A DNA stretch of 64,000 nt from positions 5,208,001 through 5,272,000 of the forward strand of contig CP085629.1 in assembly GCA_024704175.1 (NCBI GenBank). Direction: 5' to 3'. The DNA is from Paenibacillus sp. P25. Its GTDB lineage: Bacteria; Bacillota; Bacilli; Paenibacillales; NBRC-103111. The notes below the pieces were generated by a model. The model saw nothing but the letters and a program-made list of their open reading frames with translations, searched no databases and was not told the DNA's origin. Position numbers and translations under genes: made by a program. This document shows, in pieces, positions 8,515 through 17,819 of the stretch; position 1 is the stretch's first letter, and each line of letters opens with the position of its first letter.

Positions 8515-8898
8515 TTAACTGTTGATAAAATGGTAGGCCGGGGCTTTCAGACGCTCGAGCACCGCTTGACGAAGGCCGGCGTCCTCCACCGTCTCTTCAA
8601 GCGCCCGGCTCATACAGCCGAGCCAGGCGTCCGCCCGCTCCGCCGTTACGGGGAAAGGCAAATGGCGCGCCCGCATCATCGGGTGCCCGTACTGCTCGGA
8701 ATACAGCGGGGGCCCGCCAAAGAACTGGGTTAAAAACAAATGCTGCTTCTCCATCACCGGCGTGATGTCTTCAGGAAACAACGGGCCGAGCAGCGGGTGC
8801 TCCTGCACCTTCGGGTAAAAGGCCTCCACCAAACGCCGAATGCCTTCCGAGCCGCCGAGCGCACCGTAGATCGTGTGTTCCTGAGAATGTTCTGACAT
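8515..8898 (-). CDS. yjbI: Group II truncated haemoglobin
   Basis: A 127-residue haem protein, full length for trHbO. It shows the B-helix FYPKV aromatic pair, the proximal-histidine segment RARHLPFPV and the conserved G8 tryptophan in ADAWLGCM. Family members bind O2 and peroxides; Bacillus YjbI has been linked to thiol and oxidative-stress management. AGGAGATGAG precedes ATG 8898. A small membrane-peptide gene lies just upstream, separated by a terminator. Confidence 0.93.
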   Translation of the reverse strand: MSEHSQEHTIYGALGGSEGIRRLVEAFYPKVQEHPLLGPLFPEDITPVMEKQHLFLTQFFGGPPLYSEQYGHPMMRARHLPFPVTAERADAWLGCMSRALEETVEDAGLRQAVLERLKAPAYHFINS

Positions 8899-8914
8899 GG
8901 AATCTCATCTCCTA

Positions 8915-8947
8915 AGAAAAAAGATGCTAAGCCCTCGTCTCAGCATC
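8915..8947 (-). terminator. Terminator of the 30-residue membrane peptide gene
   Basis: On the minus strand GATGCT...AGCATC (8923-8928 with 8942-8947) is followed by seven U (8915-8922), immediately ahead of the ribosome site of yjbI. Confidence 0.7.
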
Positions 8948-8987
8948 GTGATTCTGTTCTGGTTCAGGCCTGTGCCCGCCCTCGCGT

Positions 8988-9080
8988 TTAGCTTTCGAAA
9001 TCTTCCTCGCCCGGCATCAGCGTCTCCCTGATGACGTAAACAAAAGCGCATACGAGAATCCCGGCAATTATACCCATCAT
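8988..9080 (-). CDS. 30-residue single-pass membrane peptide
   Basis: MMGIIAGILVCAFVYVIRET then LMPGEEDFES: one hydrophobic helix followed by a short acidic tail. GGGAGTGA lies upstream of ATG 9080, a TACAAT-type -10 lies about 40 bases upstream, and a hairpin terminator follows at 8915-8947, so it looks like a complete small transcription unit. Family and function are unknown. Confidence 0.6.
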   Translation of the reverse strand: MMGIIAGILVCAFVYVIRETLMPGEEDFES

Positions 9081-9262
9081 CGTGGATCACTCCCATTCTC
9101 ATATTGGTACTATTGTACCATAAATTGCTTGAATTATCAGCAGATTTATCGGCCTCGCCGTCATTTTCATCATTTTCACGCCGGCCTCCGGACATGTCCC
9201 GCCCCTTTCGCTCATATATCAAGAATGACAAGCTTTTTTTCCAGGAGAGGAAGAGGGTATTC

Positions 9263-10516
9263 ATGCGTAAAATCGTGTCTCCGGCCTTCGTCGCGGCCCT
9301 GACGGCGTTTGCCGCTGCGGCGCTCACGCTCGTTTTCCCGGCGGAGGCTTTAACGGCGGCGCTGAAAGGCGTAGCGATCTGGTGGGACGTGCTGTTCCCC
9401 GCCTTGTTTCCTTTTGTCGTCATCTCCGAACTTATGCTCGGCGTCGGGCTCGTGCACTTCCTCGGCATGCTGCTCGATCCGCTGATGCGCCCCTTGTTCC
9501 GGGTGCCGGGGATCGGCGGCTTCGTCCTCGCCATGGGCTTCGCCGCTTCCTACCCCGTCGGGGCGCGGCTCACCGCCCAGCTGTGGGATCAAGGGCTGAT
9601 CAACCGGGAAGAAGGCGAGAGGCTGGTCTCGTTCACCACCTCATCCGACCCGATCTTTCTGATCGGCGCCGTTGCGGTTGGATTCTTCCATGACCCGGGA
9701 CTGGCGGTAGTGCTGGCGGCGGCCCATTACGGCTCCGCCCTGCTGGTTGGGTCGCTGATGCGATTTCACGGAGTGAAACCGCGAGCCGCGGTGAAGCAAG
9801 AAGCCACACCGGTCCCTACGGCGGCGCAGGCCTACAAATCAAGCCTCCTCCGCCGGGCGTTCGAAGCGATGCATGAAGCGAGGCTGAAGGATGGACGGCC
9901 GCTCGGACTCATGCTGCAGCAAGCGGTAGGCAACGCGATCCAGATCGTGTTCGTCGTCGGCGGTCTCGTCGTCTTCTTCTCCGTCGTAATGGAAGTACTG
10001 AGCTCCGCACATATTATGGGCTACTTCCACATAATCATAGATTCCATACTCCGCTTATTCGGCGTACCGGTGGAGCTGTCACAGGCGGTGGCGAACGGGT
10101 TCTTCGAGGTGACGCTGGGATCGAAGACGGCCGGCGGCGCAGCGGGCTCCCCGCTCATGTACAAGGTCGCGATTGCCGCATGGGTGTTGTCCTGGGCCGG
10201 ACTGTCCGTTCATGCCCAAATCGTCAGCCTGCTGCAGCGGACGAATCTGCGCTACCTGCCTTTCGCCGCCGCGCGCTTTATTCACGGTCTGCTCGCCGCC
10301 TCGCTGGTCTTCCTCCTGTGGGAGCCGCTGGCGCCTGTGCAAAGCACGCTGGCTCCCCTGCTGCCCGAGCCCGACGTGACCCGTCCGCTGACGACGTTCA
10401 TCCGCTACACGTTGCCGGCGGCAGGCTGGACGTTCACGCTGATGGCGGGGCTTCTCCTGCTGGCGTCCGCCCTGTACCTGATAGGCAGAAGATGCATGAA
10501 GGCCATCCGATCATAA
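9263..10516 (+). CDS. ylbJ: Sporulation integral membrane protein YlbJ
   Basis: A 417-residue membrane protein with about ten hydrophobic segments and the Gate-type repeat (WDVLFPALFPFVVISELMLG; FAASYPVGARLTAQL). YlbJ is made in the mother cell and needed for heat-resistant spores, probably by helping dipicolinate or cortex precursor movement. ATG 9263 has GGAGAGGAAGAGG upstream; the open frame reaches back to 9104 without another ribosome site. The stop codon TAA (10514-10516) forms the start of the structured repeat that follows. Confidence 0.9.
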   Translation: MRKIVSPAFVAALTAFAAAALTLVFPAEALTAALKGVAIWWDVLFPALFPFVVISELMLGVGLVHFLGMLLDPLMRPLFRVPGIGGFVLAMGFAASYPVGARLTAQLWDQGLINREEGERLVSFTTSSDPIFLIGAVAVGFFHDPGLAVVLAAAHYGSALLVGSLMRFHGVKPRAAVKQEATPVPTAAQAYKSSLLRRAFEAMHEARLKDGRPLGLMLQQAVGNAIQIVFVVGGLVVFFSVVMEVLSSAHIMGYFHIIIDSILRLFGVPVELSQAVANGFFEVTLGSKTAGGAAGSPLMYKVAIAAWVLSWAGLSVHAQIVSLLQRTNLRYLPFAAARFIHGLLAASLVFLLWEPLAPVQSTLAPLLPEPDVTRPLTTFIRYTLPAAGWTFTLMAGLLLLASALYLIGRRCMKAIRS

Positions 10517-10628
10517 GAAAAGCTTCTGATCGAAGCCCTTCGAAGTAGATACATTCGTGTCTAAGCGGAAACTTTTCTTGAAAGATCAGAAAGCTGAACC
10601 TCCGGTTCAAACTTATACTTTCTGATCT
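10514..10628 (+). repeat. Structured intergenic repeat, copy 1
   Basis: TAAGAAAA (10514-10521), hairpin GCTTC-tgatc-GAAGC (10522-10536), a 33-base core starting GATACATTCGTGTC (10548-10580) that ends TTTTCTTG, then a long hairpin AGATCAGAAAG (10583-10593)/CTTTCTGATCT (10618-10628) with inner GAACC-tcc-GGTTC. Copy 2 follows in tandem. Confidence 0.75.
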
Positions 10629-10630
10629 TA

Positions 10631-10746
10631 TAAGAAAAACTCCTTATCGGAGTCTTCTCGAAGAAGATACATTCGTGTCTAAGCGGAAGCTTTTCTTGCA
10701 ATATCAGAATGGTTCAGCTCCGCTGAAAACATAGAAATTCTGATAT
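10631..10746 (+). repeat. Structured intergenic repeat, copy 2
   Basis: Same order as copy 1: TAAGAAAA, hairpin ACTCC-ttatc-GGAGT (10639-10653), core at 10666-10698 differing by one base, then hairpin ATATCAGAAT (10701-10710)/ATTCTGATAT (10737-10746) with inner TTCAGC-tcc-GCTGAA. The stems differ from copy 1 on both arms while pairing is kept. Confidence 0.75.
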
Positions 10747-10800
10747 TATAAAATACTATCGCTAACGAGTTCATCAATATATCAGGGTAGAGGTGAAGGT

Positions 10801-13365
10801 ATGCATACGATGTTCAATCCGAAACAAATCGCTCTTCCGCCGGCCATCGGACGGCTGGCGGAGCTGTCCTGCAACCTGTGGTTCAGTTGGAACGACGGAG
10901 CGCTGGCGCTCTTCGCCCGGATCGATCCCGCGCGGTGGGACCAGTTCCTGCACAATCCGGTCCGGTCGCTGACGGAAGCGGATCCTGCGCGGCTGGAGGA
11001 ACTGGCAGACGGACGAAGCCTTCCTCACCCATTATCACGAGGTGCTTCAGCAGTGGGACGAATACCGCAAAGCCCCGTCCTGGTTCGGGCACCATTATCC
11101 ACAGCATACCGGGAACGTCATCGCCTACTTCTCCGCCGAATTCGGCTTCCATGAATCGCTCGCCGATCTACTCGGGAGGCCTCGGGGTGCTGGCCGGAGA
11201 CCACTGCAAATCCGCAAGCGACCTGGGCATTCCGCTGGTGGGTGTCGGCCTTTTATACAAGAAGGGCTATTTCACGCAAAAAATCGATGCGTCTGGAGGA
11301 CAGCACGCGGAGACGGTTGCCTATGATTTTGCCAAGCTTCCGATCTACCCTGCCTATATCACGGCGGCGTCTTCTGCGGAGGGCGATACGGCCGAACCCC
11401 AGGAGCTCGCTCATCGAGGTTCCGGTTGCGGACCGGACCGTCCATCTGAAGGTATGGCAGGTGCAGGTCGGCCGGGTCCCGGTGTACCTGCTCGACGCCG
11501 ACATTGAGATCAACAGTCCGTGGGACCGCGAGCTGACCGCCCAGCTCTACGGAGGGAACCAGGACACCCGGATTGCCCAGGAAATGATCCTCGGGATCGG
11601 CGGGGTGAAAGCGCTCCGTGCGCTCGGCATCGCGACGGGGGCTTTTCACATCAACGAAGGCCACGCAGCCTTCCTGTCGATCGAACGGTCGCGGGAGCAT
11701 CTGGATAAAGGACTGGAATTCCATACGGCCCTCGAAGTCATCCGCTCCAGCACCGTATTCACCACGCACACGCCGGTGCCGGCCGGACACGATGCTTTTC
11801 CGTCGCCTATGTTCGAACATTATTTCGGCGGTCTGTTTGCGGCTTACGGCCAGCACAAGCAGGCGTTCCTCCGGCTGGGTCTCGATGACCGCAGACAGCT
11901 CTTCAATATGACCTTCCTTGCCTTGAATACGGCGGCTATCCGGGGCGGCGTCAGCAAGCTGCACGGGCATGTATCCCGCGAAATGTTCCGGGAGTTCCAC
12001 GGCGGGATTGATGTCGGCGAGGTGCCTATCGGCCATATCACGAACGGTGTCCACCTCCCCACTTGGCTGGCCCCCGAGCTGAAGGAGCTGTACCATCGTT
12101 TCCTGCCGGGAAGGTGGCTCTCCAACCAGGCTCACGAGGACGTCTGGAAAGCGGTCGAACTGATCCCGGCCGAATCGCTGTGGTCCGTTCATCAGGAGCT
12201 GAAAGAGCGGTTGATCCGGCTCGCCCGGGCCAACCTTCGCGAGCAGCGCCGGAGAAACAGCCTGCCTGCGTCTCAAATCGAAGAAGTCCGCAGCTATCTG
12301 AACCCGAAATCGCTGACGATCGGCTTCGCCCGCCGGTTCGCCACTTACAAGCGCGCGAACTTGATCTTCAGCGACCCGGACCGGCTGGACCGCCTAATCA
12401 ATGACCCGGACCGTCCCGTACAGTTCATATTTGCGGGCAAAGCACATCCCGCCGACCACCCCGGCCAGGAGCTGATCCGCGAAATTTACCGGCTGTCCTC
12501 CCAGGACCGCTTCCGCGGTAAGATCGTTCTGCTGGAGAATTACGATATCAACCTGGCGCGCGCGCTCGTGCAGGGTGTGGACGTATGGCTGAACAATCCG
12601 CGCCGGCCTTATGAAGCCAGCGGAACGAGCGGACAGAAAGCCGCCTTGAACGGCGTCATCAACTTCAGCGTGCTGGACGGCTGGTGGGAGGAAGGTTTCG
12701 ACGGAAGCAACGGCTGGAGCATTGACGGGAGAACCGATGCCGACTGGGAAACCCAGGAGAAGGAAAACGTCGAATCCATCTACCGGACCTTGGAGCAGGA
12801 AATTATCCCGCTCTATTACAATCAGGGAACCCTGCCCTTCCAATGGGTCAGCCGGATGAAGCGTTCCATTATGACGCTGTCCCCGAAGTATAACACTCAC
12901 CGGATGGTGATCGATTATGTGAACGACGCTTATATTCCATCCTTGAAACGGACGCGGTTGTTCGTTGCGGACGGGTATGAGGAAGCGAAGAAGGTAGCGG
13001 ATTATAAGCGCTTTATTCTGGAGAACTGGCATCAGGTCCGCATCTCCGAAGTGAACGACGAGGGACCCCGCAGCACCGGCGGCGCCGGGGAGACGCTGAA
13101 GGAAGTGAACGCCACGGTCAAATTCGGCCCGGTCTGGTTCAAGGATACGGCCGTGGAGCTGGTCTACTACGAGCACCGTCATGACGGCTGGCACCAGGTC
13201 GTCTTGCCGATGGAGCCCATTCGCCAGCTCAGCGAAAACATCGTCGTTTTCCGCGCGAATATTCTCGAGCATCTGAAGCATGGCCCGCATTTCAGCATCC
13301 GGATCCATCCGATCAGCGCCAGCTTCGCCCGCCGCTTCGAGCTCCCGCTGGTGACAAGATTTTAA
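10801..13365 (+). pseudogene. glgP: Alpha-glucan (glycogen) phosphorylase, frameshifted
   Basis: A GT35 phosphorylase that releases glucose-1-phosphate from alpha-1,4-glucans. The reconstructed length is about 855 residues, typical of the alpha-glucan family phosphorylases of this type. Fragments: MHTMFNPKQIALPPAI to EELADG; LLQQWDEYRKAPSWFG to EFGFHESL; PIYSGGLGVLAGDHCKSASD to SAEGDTA; RSSLIEVPVADRT to the end. Frames change near 11010, 11165 and 11395. The C-terminal part has the pyridoxal-phosphate lysine in SGTSGQKAALNG and GWWEEGFDG. ATG 10801 has AGAGGTGAAGG upstream. No other glycogen genes are in the window. Confidence 0.88.
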
Positions 13366-13368
13366 ACC

Positions 13369-13400
13369 GGAACCGCCTCTTGGACAGGAGGCGGTTCCTT
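13369..13400 (+). terminator. Hairpin after glgP
   Basis: GGAACCGCCTC (13369-13379) pairs perfectly with GAGGCGGTTCC (13388-13398). The following T tract is weak. Confidence 0.6.
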
Positions 13401-13549
13401 CTGCGTTTCCGGCTCCAAAGCGGCGTCCCGAGGAGCAAACGCAGGCTGGGGCCCCGGCGTTTTTGCCATTTTTTCTTTGTCCCGGTGTTATAATCATGTT
13501 ATGATGAAGGCGACCGACGCTGTATCCTACAGCTCATTTTTCCGGTAAG

Positions 13550-14244
13550 ATGGTGACGCCTATGAAATGGAGACAAGCCTTGGAACAAGGAAGCATCGTC
13601 CCGCTGAAGAGCTGTACATTGATCCTCATCGGAGAAACGAAGGAAGGCCAGCCTTTCTGTTACGAGGACCGCTTTGTCATTCAACAGACCGGTCCGGACG
13701 AAATGACGGTGAGCCTGGAGTTTCCGTTTATTAATCCGCTGGAGAAGCTGCACCATGTCAGCTTTATTGAATTTTCCTATCGCGAGCAGGGTATGCTGTA
13801 TTATGCTTTGGTTGACTTGCTGGAGCTTGCGGGGAAACGGAACGTCTGCTTATTGAAGCTTACAGCCCCGAAGGAGCTGGAGAAGCTGCAGCGGCGCAAA
13901 TTCGTTCGCGTGCCGCCTCCGACCCGGACACCGGTTACCTGCCGGATCGTGGGCGTCCATCGTCCCGTTGTCCAGCAGGGCGTAGTATTTTCCGGACAAA
14001 TTCTTGATATTTCGTGCGGCGGGATGTCGTTCATCTCCTCGACGCGGATCTTATGTCCGCTGTTCCTCGAGCTGTCCTTCGTCTTGCCGCAGGTAGAGCA
14101 CAAAATCACGGTGTACGGTGAAATCGTCCGGGTCGAGCCGTTCGGCGCGATTCCTACCGGATTGCCGTAAGGTTCGACCATGCCCCGGAAAGCGTCGTGC
14201 ATGAGATCGATGAATTTTGCCTCGCCTTTCATGAGAAGCTCTGA
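13550..14244 (+). pseudogene. PilZ-domain (YcgR-like) protein, late frameshift
   Basis: About 231 residues: an N-terminal YcgR-like beta domain followed by a PilZ domain with the c-di-GMP motifs RRKFVRVPP and DISCGGMSF. Such proteins bind cyclic di-GMP and commonly slow flagellar motility. The frame stops at 14170, but one added G near 14153 continues it as YRIAVRFDHAPESVVHEIDE to a TGA at 14242-14244, which completes the PilZ fold. A TATAAT (13489-13494) lies upstream. Start at 13550 or the ATG at 13562; no strong ribosome site decides. Just upstream of nadK. Confidence 0.8.
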
Positions 14245-14271
14245 AAGCCTTGGAGATAAGGAGGATTTCGT

Positions 14272-15084
14272 TTGAAATATAATGTGGTTCACCGCGGCGA
14301 TGAGATTTCCATAGGACTTATGAACACCTTTCATTCGCTCATTCGCCAATACGGACTGGAGCTGGACGAGGCTTCGCCGGACATCGTGCTGTCGATCGGC
14401 GGGGACGGGACGCTGCTCCATGCCTTTCACCGGTATAAGGGGCAGCTCGAAACGACCGCTTTCGTCGGAATACATACGGGCCGGCTCGGCTTCTTCGCGG
14501 ATTGGAAGCCCGATGAGGTGGAGCTCCTGGCGCAGCTGATGGGAGAAAGCGCCCAGCAGAACGATCTGCGCGTCGTGAAGTACCCGCTGGTTGAGATTCA
14601 AATCACAACGCCCCAGGGCATTGAGACCGAGCTGGCCTTGAACGAATTTACCTTGAAGGGCGTGGATGCGACGCTGGTTGCCCAGCTGCATATCAATGAC
14701 GAGCCGCTGGAGACGTTCCGCGGCGACGGCATCTGCATCTCGACGCCGTCCGGGAGCACGGCGTATAACAAATCGCTGGGCGGCGCCATCGTCCACCCTT
14801 CACTGGATGCGATTCAAATCGCCGAGATTGCTTCGATTAATAACCGCGTATACCGCACGCTCGGCTCGCCCATTCTGCTGCCAAAGCACCATCACTGCGA
14901 CATCTATCCGCGCGCCCAGCAAAATATCGTGCTCTCGCTCGATCATTTGTACATGCAGCGCAACGACATTATGTCGATCCGCAGCATGGTGGCCGCGGGC
15001 AAGAAAGTCAAGTTCGCGCGGTTCCGCCCGTTCCCGTTCTGGAGCCGCGTCCGTGAAGCCTTTATCGGCTACGATATGGGCTGA
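14272..15084 (+). CDS. nadK: NAD kinase
   Basis: Phosphorylates NAD to NADP, an essential cytoplasmic step. The protein has 270 residues, normal length, with the GGDGT motif at 43-47 and NEFTLKG around 123. The start is TTG 14272, chosen because AAGGAGG lies seven bases upstream and the family N-terminus begins here. The frame is intact. A strong hairpin follows that separates it from the convergent yutD. Confidence 0.95.
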   Translation: MKYNVVHRGDEISIGLMNTFHSLIRQYGLELDEASPDIVLSIGGDGTLLHAFHRYKGQLETTAFVGIHTGRLGFFADWKPDEVELLAQLMGESAQQNDLRVVKYPLVEIQITTPQGIETELALNEFTLKGVDATLVAQLHINDEPLETFRGDGICISTPSGSTAYNKSLGGAIVHPSLDAIQIAEIASINNRVYRTLGSPILLPKHHHCDIYPRAQQNIVLSLDHLYMQRNDIMSIRSMVAAGKKVKFARFRPFPFWSRVREAFIGYDMG

Positions 15085-15132
15085 GCCTGCAGAGCATCCC
15101 TAAGGCGGCCAATGCCGTCCTAGATAGAAACC

Positions 15133-15180
15133 CAGAAGAGCACCTTCCCGGCGGGAAACGCCGAGGAAGGTGCTCTTCTG
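15133..15180. terminator. Long hairpin between nadK and yutD
   Basis: A 16-base perfect stem (15133-15148 with 15165-15180) starting CAGAAGAGCACC, with an inner CGGCG/CGCCG element. It lies between convergent genes and probably acts on both; the flanking T tracts are weak. Confidence 0.65.
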
Positions 15181-15253
15181 CTTGGATCGAGTTCATTGTA
15201 AGACAAGGATCGTGTTGCCGTTATCCCGGGGTTAGGCCCGGTGGGCCGCGCGC

Positions 15254-15951
15254 TTAATGCGCATCGGTGCCCTGCGACGAATGCTGCTTCTGTCGGGACG
15301 GGTGATGATGCCCCTTGCCCTGATGCTGGCCGCCGCGGCCCTGCGCATGCCGCGGGTGCGAGCCCTGCTCGCCGCGGTGTCCGCGGTCCGGCCGCGACGG
15401 ATGCTCGCCCCGTCGCTCCCGGCGCGGTCGCCCGCCGCGCGGCCCCTGCTCGTGCCGCCGCTCCTGCCGCTGGCTCTGCTCCTGGCGCCGCTCCGCCCGG
15501 GCCTCCGCCTGCTCTTGCCGGCGCTCATGCCGCGGAGCCTGCTCATGCAGCCGCGACGGCTCGTACCGCTGCGGTCGCTCGTAGCGCTGGGCCGGCTCCG
15601 GCTGCGCTTCGGCGATCGTGAGCTCCGCCGGGCCGGCCTCCGGCTCGCCGAGGTCTTCCCCGGTCGCCCCTGCACCTTCGCCGGCATTTTCTCAATGATG
15701 AAATAAGCGCAGCCGAAGTTGCAATATTCGTTCAAATAATCCTGCAGCGTCGCGATCGAGGTCTCCTTCGTCGCCTTCGGATGATTCTCCTTGAAGAAGC
15801 CGCGCAGCCGCAGCTGGCTGTAGCCCCAATCTCCGACGATATAGTCGTACCGGTCCAGCACTTCGCTGTAGCGGTCTCGGAAGGCTTCCGGCTTCCAGCC
15901 GTTTTTATGGTCGACGATCACTTCATAAGTTCTGTTGGCAATTTGAATCAC
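15254..15951 (-). pseudogene. yutD: YutD family protein, frameshifted tail
   Basis: The first ~95 residues (MIQIANRTYEVIVDHKNGWK to YCNFGCAYFIIEKMP) are a complete YutD domain of unknown function. The open frame then continues as an arginine/serine-rich tail to 15232, but this tail is in the wrong frame: after a shift near 15680 the sequence reads GEDLGEPEAG then a Gln/Glu/Arg/His-rich region ending SSQGTDAH at 15254, the kind of hydrophilic tail expected. Start ATG 15951. Close to lipA, as in B. subtilis. Confidence 0.75.
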
Positions 15952-15972
15952 GTCGGATTGCCTCCTCTACGG

Positions 15973-16848
15973 TTACGACTGGCTGGCGGCCTGCACCTGC
16001 TCATGCGCATGATAAGAGCTACGTACGAGCGGCCCCGATTCGACATGGCGAAAGCCCCGCTTCATGCCTTCTTCCTTCAAAGCCGCAAACTGCTCCGGTG
16101 TATAGTAAGCCCGTACGGGCAGATGGTTCAAGCTCGGCTGCAAATACTGCCCGATCGTCATGATATCGCAATCCACTTCGCGCAGATCGTCCATCGTCTG
16201 CAGAATCTCGCTCCACTCCTCGCCTACGCCCAGCATGATGCTAGACTTCGTAGGGATCGTCGGCGCGATGCGCTTCGAGCGCTGAAGCAGCTCAAGCGAG
16301 CGGCGGTATTTCGCTTTGGAGCGGACCCGGTCGGACAGCCGTTCCACCGTCTCCATGTTATGGTTCAGAATATCCGGCTTCGCCTCCAGCACAGTGCGGA
16401 GAGCGGCTTCATCCCCTTGAAAATCAGGGATCAGCACCTCCACGCCGGTCATCGGCATCCGGTCGCGGATGGCCCGGATCGTCGCCGCGAAGATCGAGGC
16501 CCCTCCGTCCTGCAGATCGTCGCGGGCTACCGACGTGACGACAACGTGGCGCAGATTCATCTGTTCGGCCGCTTCCGCCACCCGTTCCGGCTCCTGCAGA
16601 TCCAGCTCCGTCGGCAGGCCTGTCTTCACCGCGCAAAAACGGCATGCGCGCGTACAGATATCGCCGAGAATCATGAAGGTTGCGGTCCGATTCGCCCAGC
16701 ATTCGTGAATGTTGGGGCATTTTGCTTCCTCGCATACCGTATGGAGCGTCTTGGTGCGCATCATATTTTTCAGTTCTTTATAGTTTTCACCCGTGGTCAG
16801 CTTGATTTTCAGCCATTCGGGTTTACGTTCCAAGCGTTGAGTAGCCAA
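15973..16848 (-). CDS. lipA: Lipoyl synthase
   Basis: A radical SAM enzyme that inserts two sulfurs into octanoyl groups on 2-oxoacid dehydrogenases and the glycine cleavage H protein. It has 291 residues. Both iron-sulfur sites are visible: the auxiliary cluster CEEAKCPNIHECW (C-x4-C-x5-C) and the radical SAM motif CTRACRFC. The start is TTG 16848 with AGAGGTGG upstream. Intact. Reads into yutD 21 bases downstream, probably one transcript. Confidence 0.97.
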   Translation of the reverse strand: MATQRLERKPEWLKIKLTTGENYKELKNMMRTKTLHTVCEEAKCPNIHECWANRTATFMILGDICTRACRFCAVKTGLPTELDLQEPERVAEAAEQMNLRHVVVTSVARDDLQDGGASIFAATIRAIRDRMPMTGVEVLIPDFQGDEAALRTVLEAKPDILNHNMETVERLSDRVRSKAKYRRSLELLQRSKRIAPTIPTKSSIMLGVGEEWSEILQTMDDLREVDCDIMTIGQYLQPSLNHLPVRAYYTPEQFAALKEEGMKRGFRHVESGPLVRSSYHAHEQVQAASQS

Positions 16849-16897
16849 GGGCGACCACCTCTTTCTAATAGGTAATAGCAGTATAATTCCCGATAGA

Positions 16898-16909
16898 AGC
16901 TATTATATC
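16898..16909 (-). promoter_or_regulatory. Extended -10 promoter for lipA
   Basis: On the minus strand TGATATAAT (plus 16901-16909) is an extended -10 element about 50 bases ahead of the lipA start. No good -35 is seen. Confidence 0.45.
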
Positions 16910-17027
16910 ATGATTACGGCAACAATCCACTTTCGATTGGTTTTGTGGTAAACTTAAACACGTGTATTCCCTTGAAAGTCATACATAATCGAGGATGCTT
17001 TAGAAAAAACGGAGGATCAAGATAGCG

Positions 17028-17819
17028 ATGGTCAACGTAGAACATATTTTACAATCGGTGCAATCCGGCATCATGGACATTACCGAAGCCAAGCGCCTGC
17101 TGGAGCAGGCGCAGCAAGAGGCCGTCGCCCAGCGTATCGACGATTCGCTAGGCTACGCGCAGCTCGACGTCGACCGGGCCGCACGGACCGGCTTCCCTGA
17201 AGTAATCTTCGGGGAAGGCAAGAGCGCGGAACAGATCGCCGCGATTTTTGAGCGGCTGATGGCCCAGACGGATACGGTGCTAGCGACGCGCGTCAGCCCG
17301 GAGAAGGCGGAGCATGTGCTGCGGCAGGTGCCGGCGGCGGAGTACCGCGCGGACGCCCGCGCGCTGCTCTGGTCGCGCCCCGGCACGGCCGCTCCCGCAG
17401 GTGACGGCTATATCGCCGTCGTCTGCGCGGGCACCTCGGACGTGCCTGTCGCCGAAGAAGCGGCTGTCACCGCCGAAGCGATGGGTCGCCGCGTGGAGCG
17501 CGTCTTCGACGTCGGCGTAGCCGGCATCCACCGGCTGTTCCGCCGCCTGCCGCTGATCCGCGGCGCGAGCGCCGTCGTGGTGGCCGCCGGGATGGAAGGC
17601 GCCCTGGCCAGCGTACTCGGCGGACTCGTCTCGGTCCCTGTCATCGCCGTGCCGACCAGCATCGGGTACGGCGCCAGCTTCCAAGGGGTGGCGGCGTCGC
17701 TGTCCATGCTGAACGCCTGCGCACCCGGTATCTCGGTCGTCAATATCGACAACGGCTTCGGGGCGGGCTACAATGCAGCGCTCATTTACAAAAACCGGCT
17801 AAAGAGGGATGAACAATGA
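17028..17819 (+). CDS. larB: Nickel-pincer cofactor synthesis carboxylase LarB
   Basis: LarB carboxylates and hydrolyses nicotinic acid adenine dinucleotide, the first step to the nickel pincer nucleotide of lactate racemase-type enzymes. It has 263 residues with a C-terminal PurE-like domain (VCAGTSDVPVAEEA; PTSIGYGASFQG). GGAGG lies 12 bases ahead of ATG 17028. It overlaps larC1 by four bases, so the two are translationally coupled. No larA or larE is in the window, so the final enzyme and the sulfur-insertion step are encoded elsewhere. Confidence 0.93.
   Translation: MVNVEHILQSVQSGIMDITEAKRLLEQAQQEAVAQRIDDSLGYAQLDVDRAARTGFPEVIFGEGKSAEQIAAIFERLMAQTDTVLATRVSPEKAEHVLRQVPAAEYRADARALLWSRPGTAAPAGDGYIAVVCAGTSDVPVAEEAAVTAEAMGRRVERVFDVGVAGIHRLFRRLPLIRGASAVVVAAGMEGALASVLGGLVSVPVIAVPTSIGYGASFQGVAASLSMLNACAPGISVVNIDNGFGAGYNAALIYKNRLKRDEQ

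Noticed and set aside
12394..13497. Long minus-strand frame opposite glgP
   Set aside because: The plus strand encodes a conserved phosphorylase across the same bases; the frame is a shadow of high GC coding sequence.
13801..14796. Minus-strand 331-codon frame across the PilZ and nadK genes
   Set aside because: Both plus-strand genes are well conserved here; the frame spans the junction and has no start signals.
15781..16875. Plus-strand 364-codon frame opposite lipA
   Set aside because: LipA is intact on the minus strand with both iron-sulfur motifs; this frame is its shadow.
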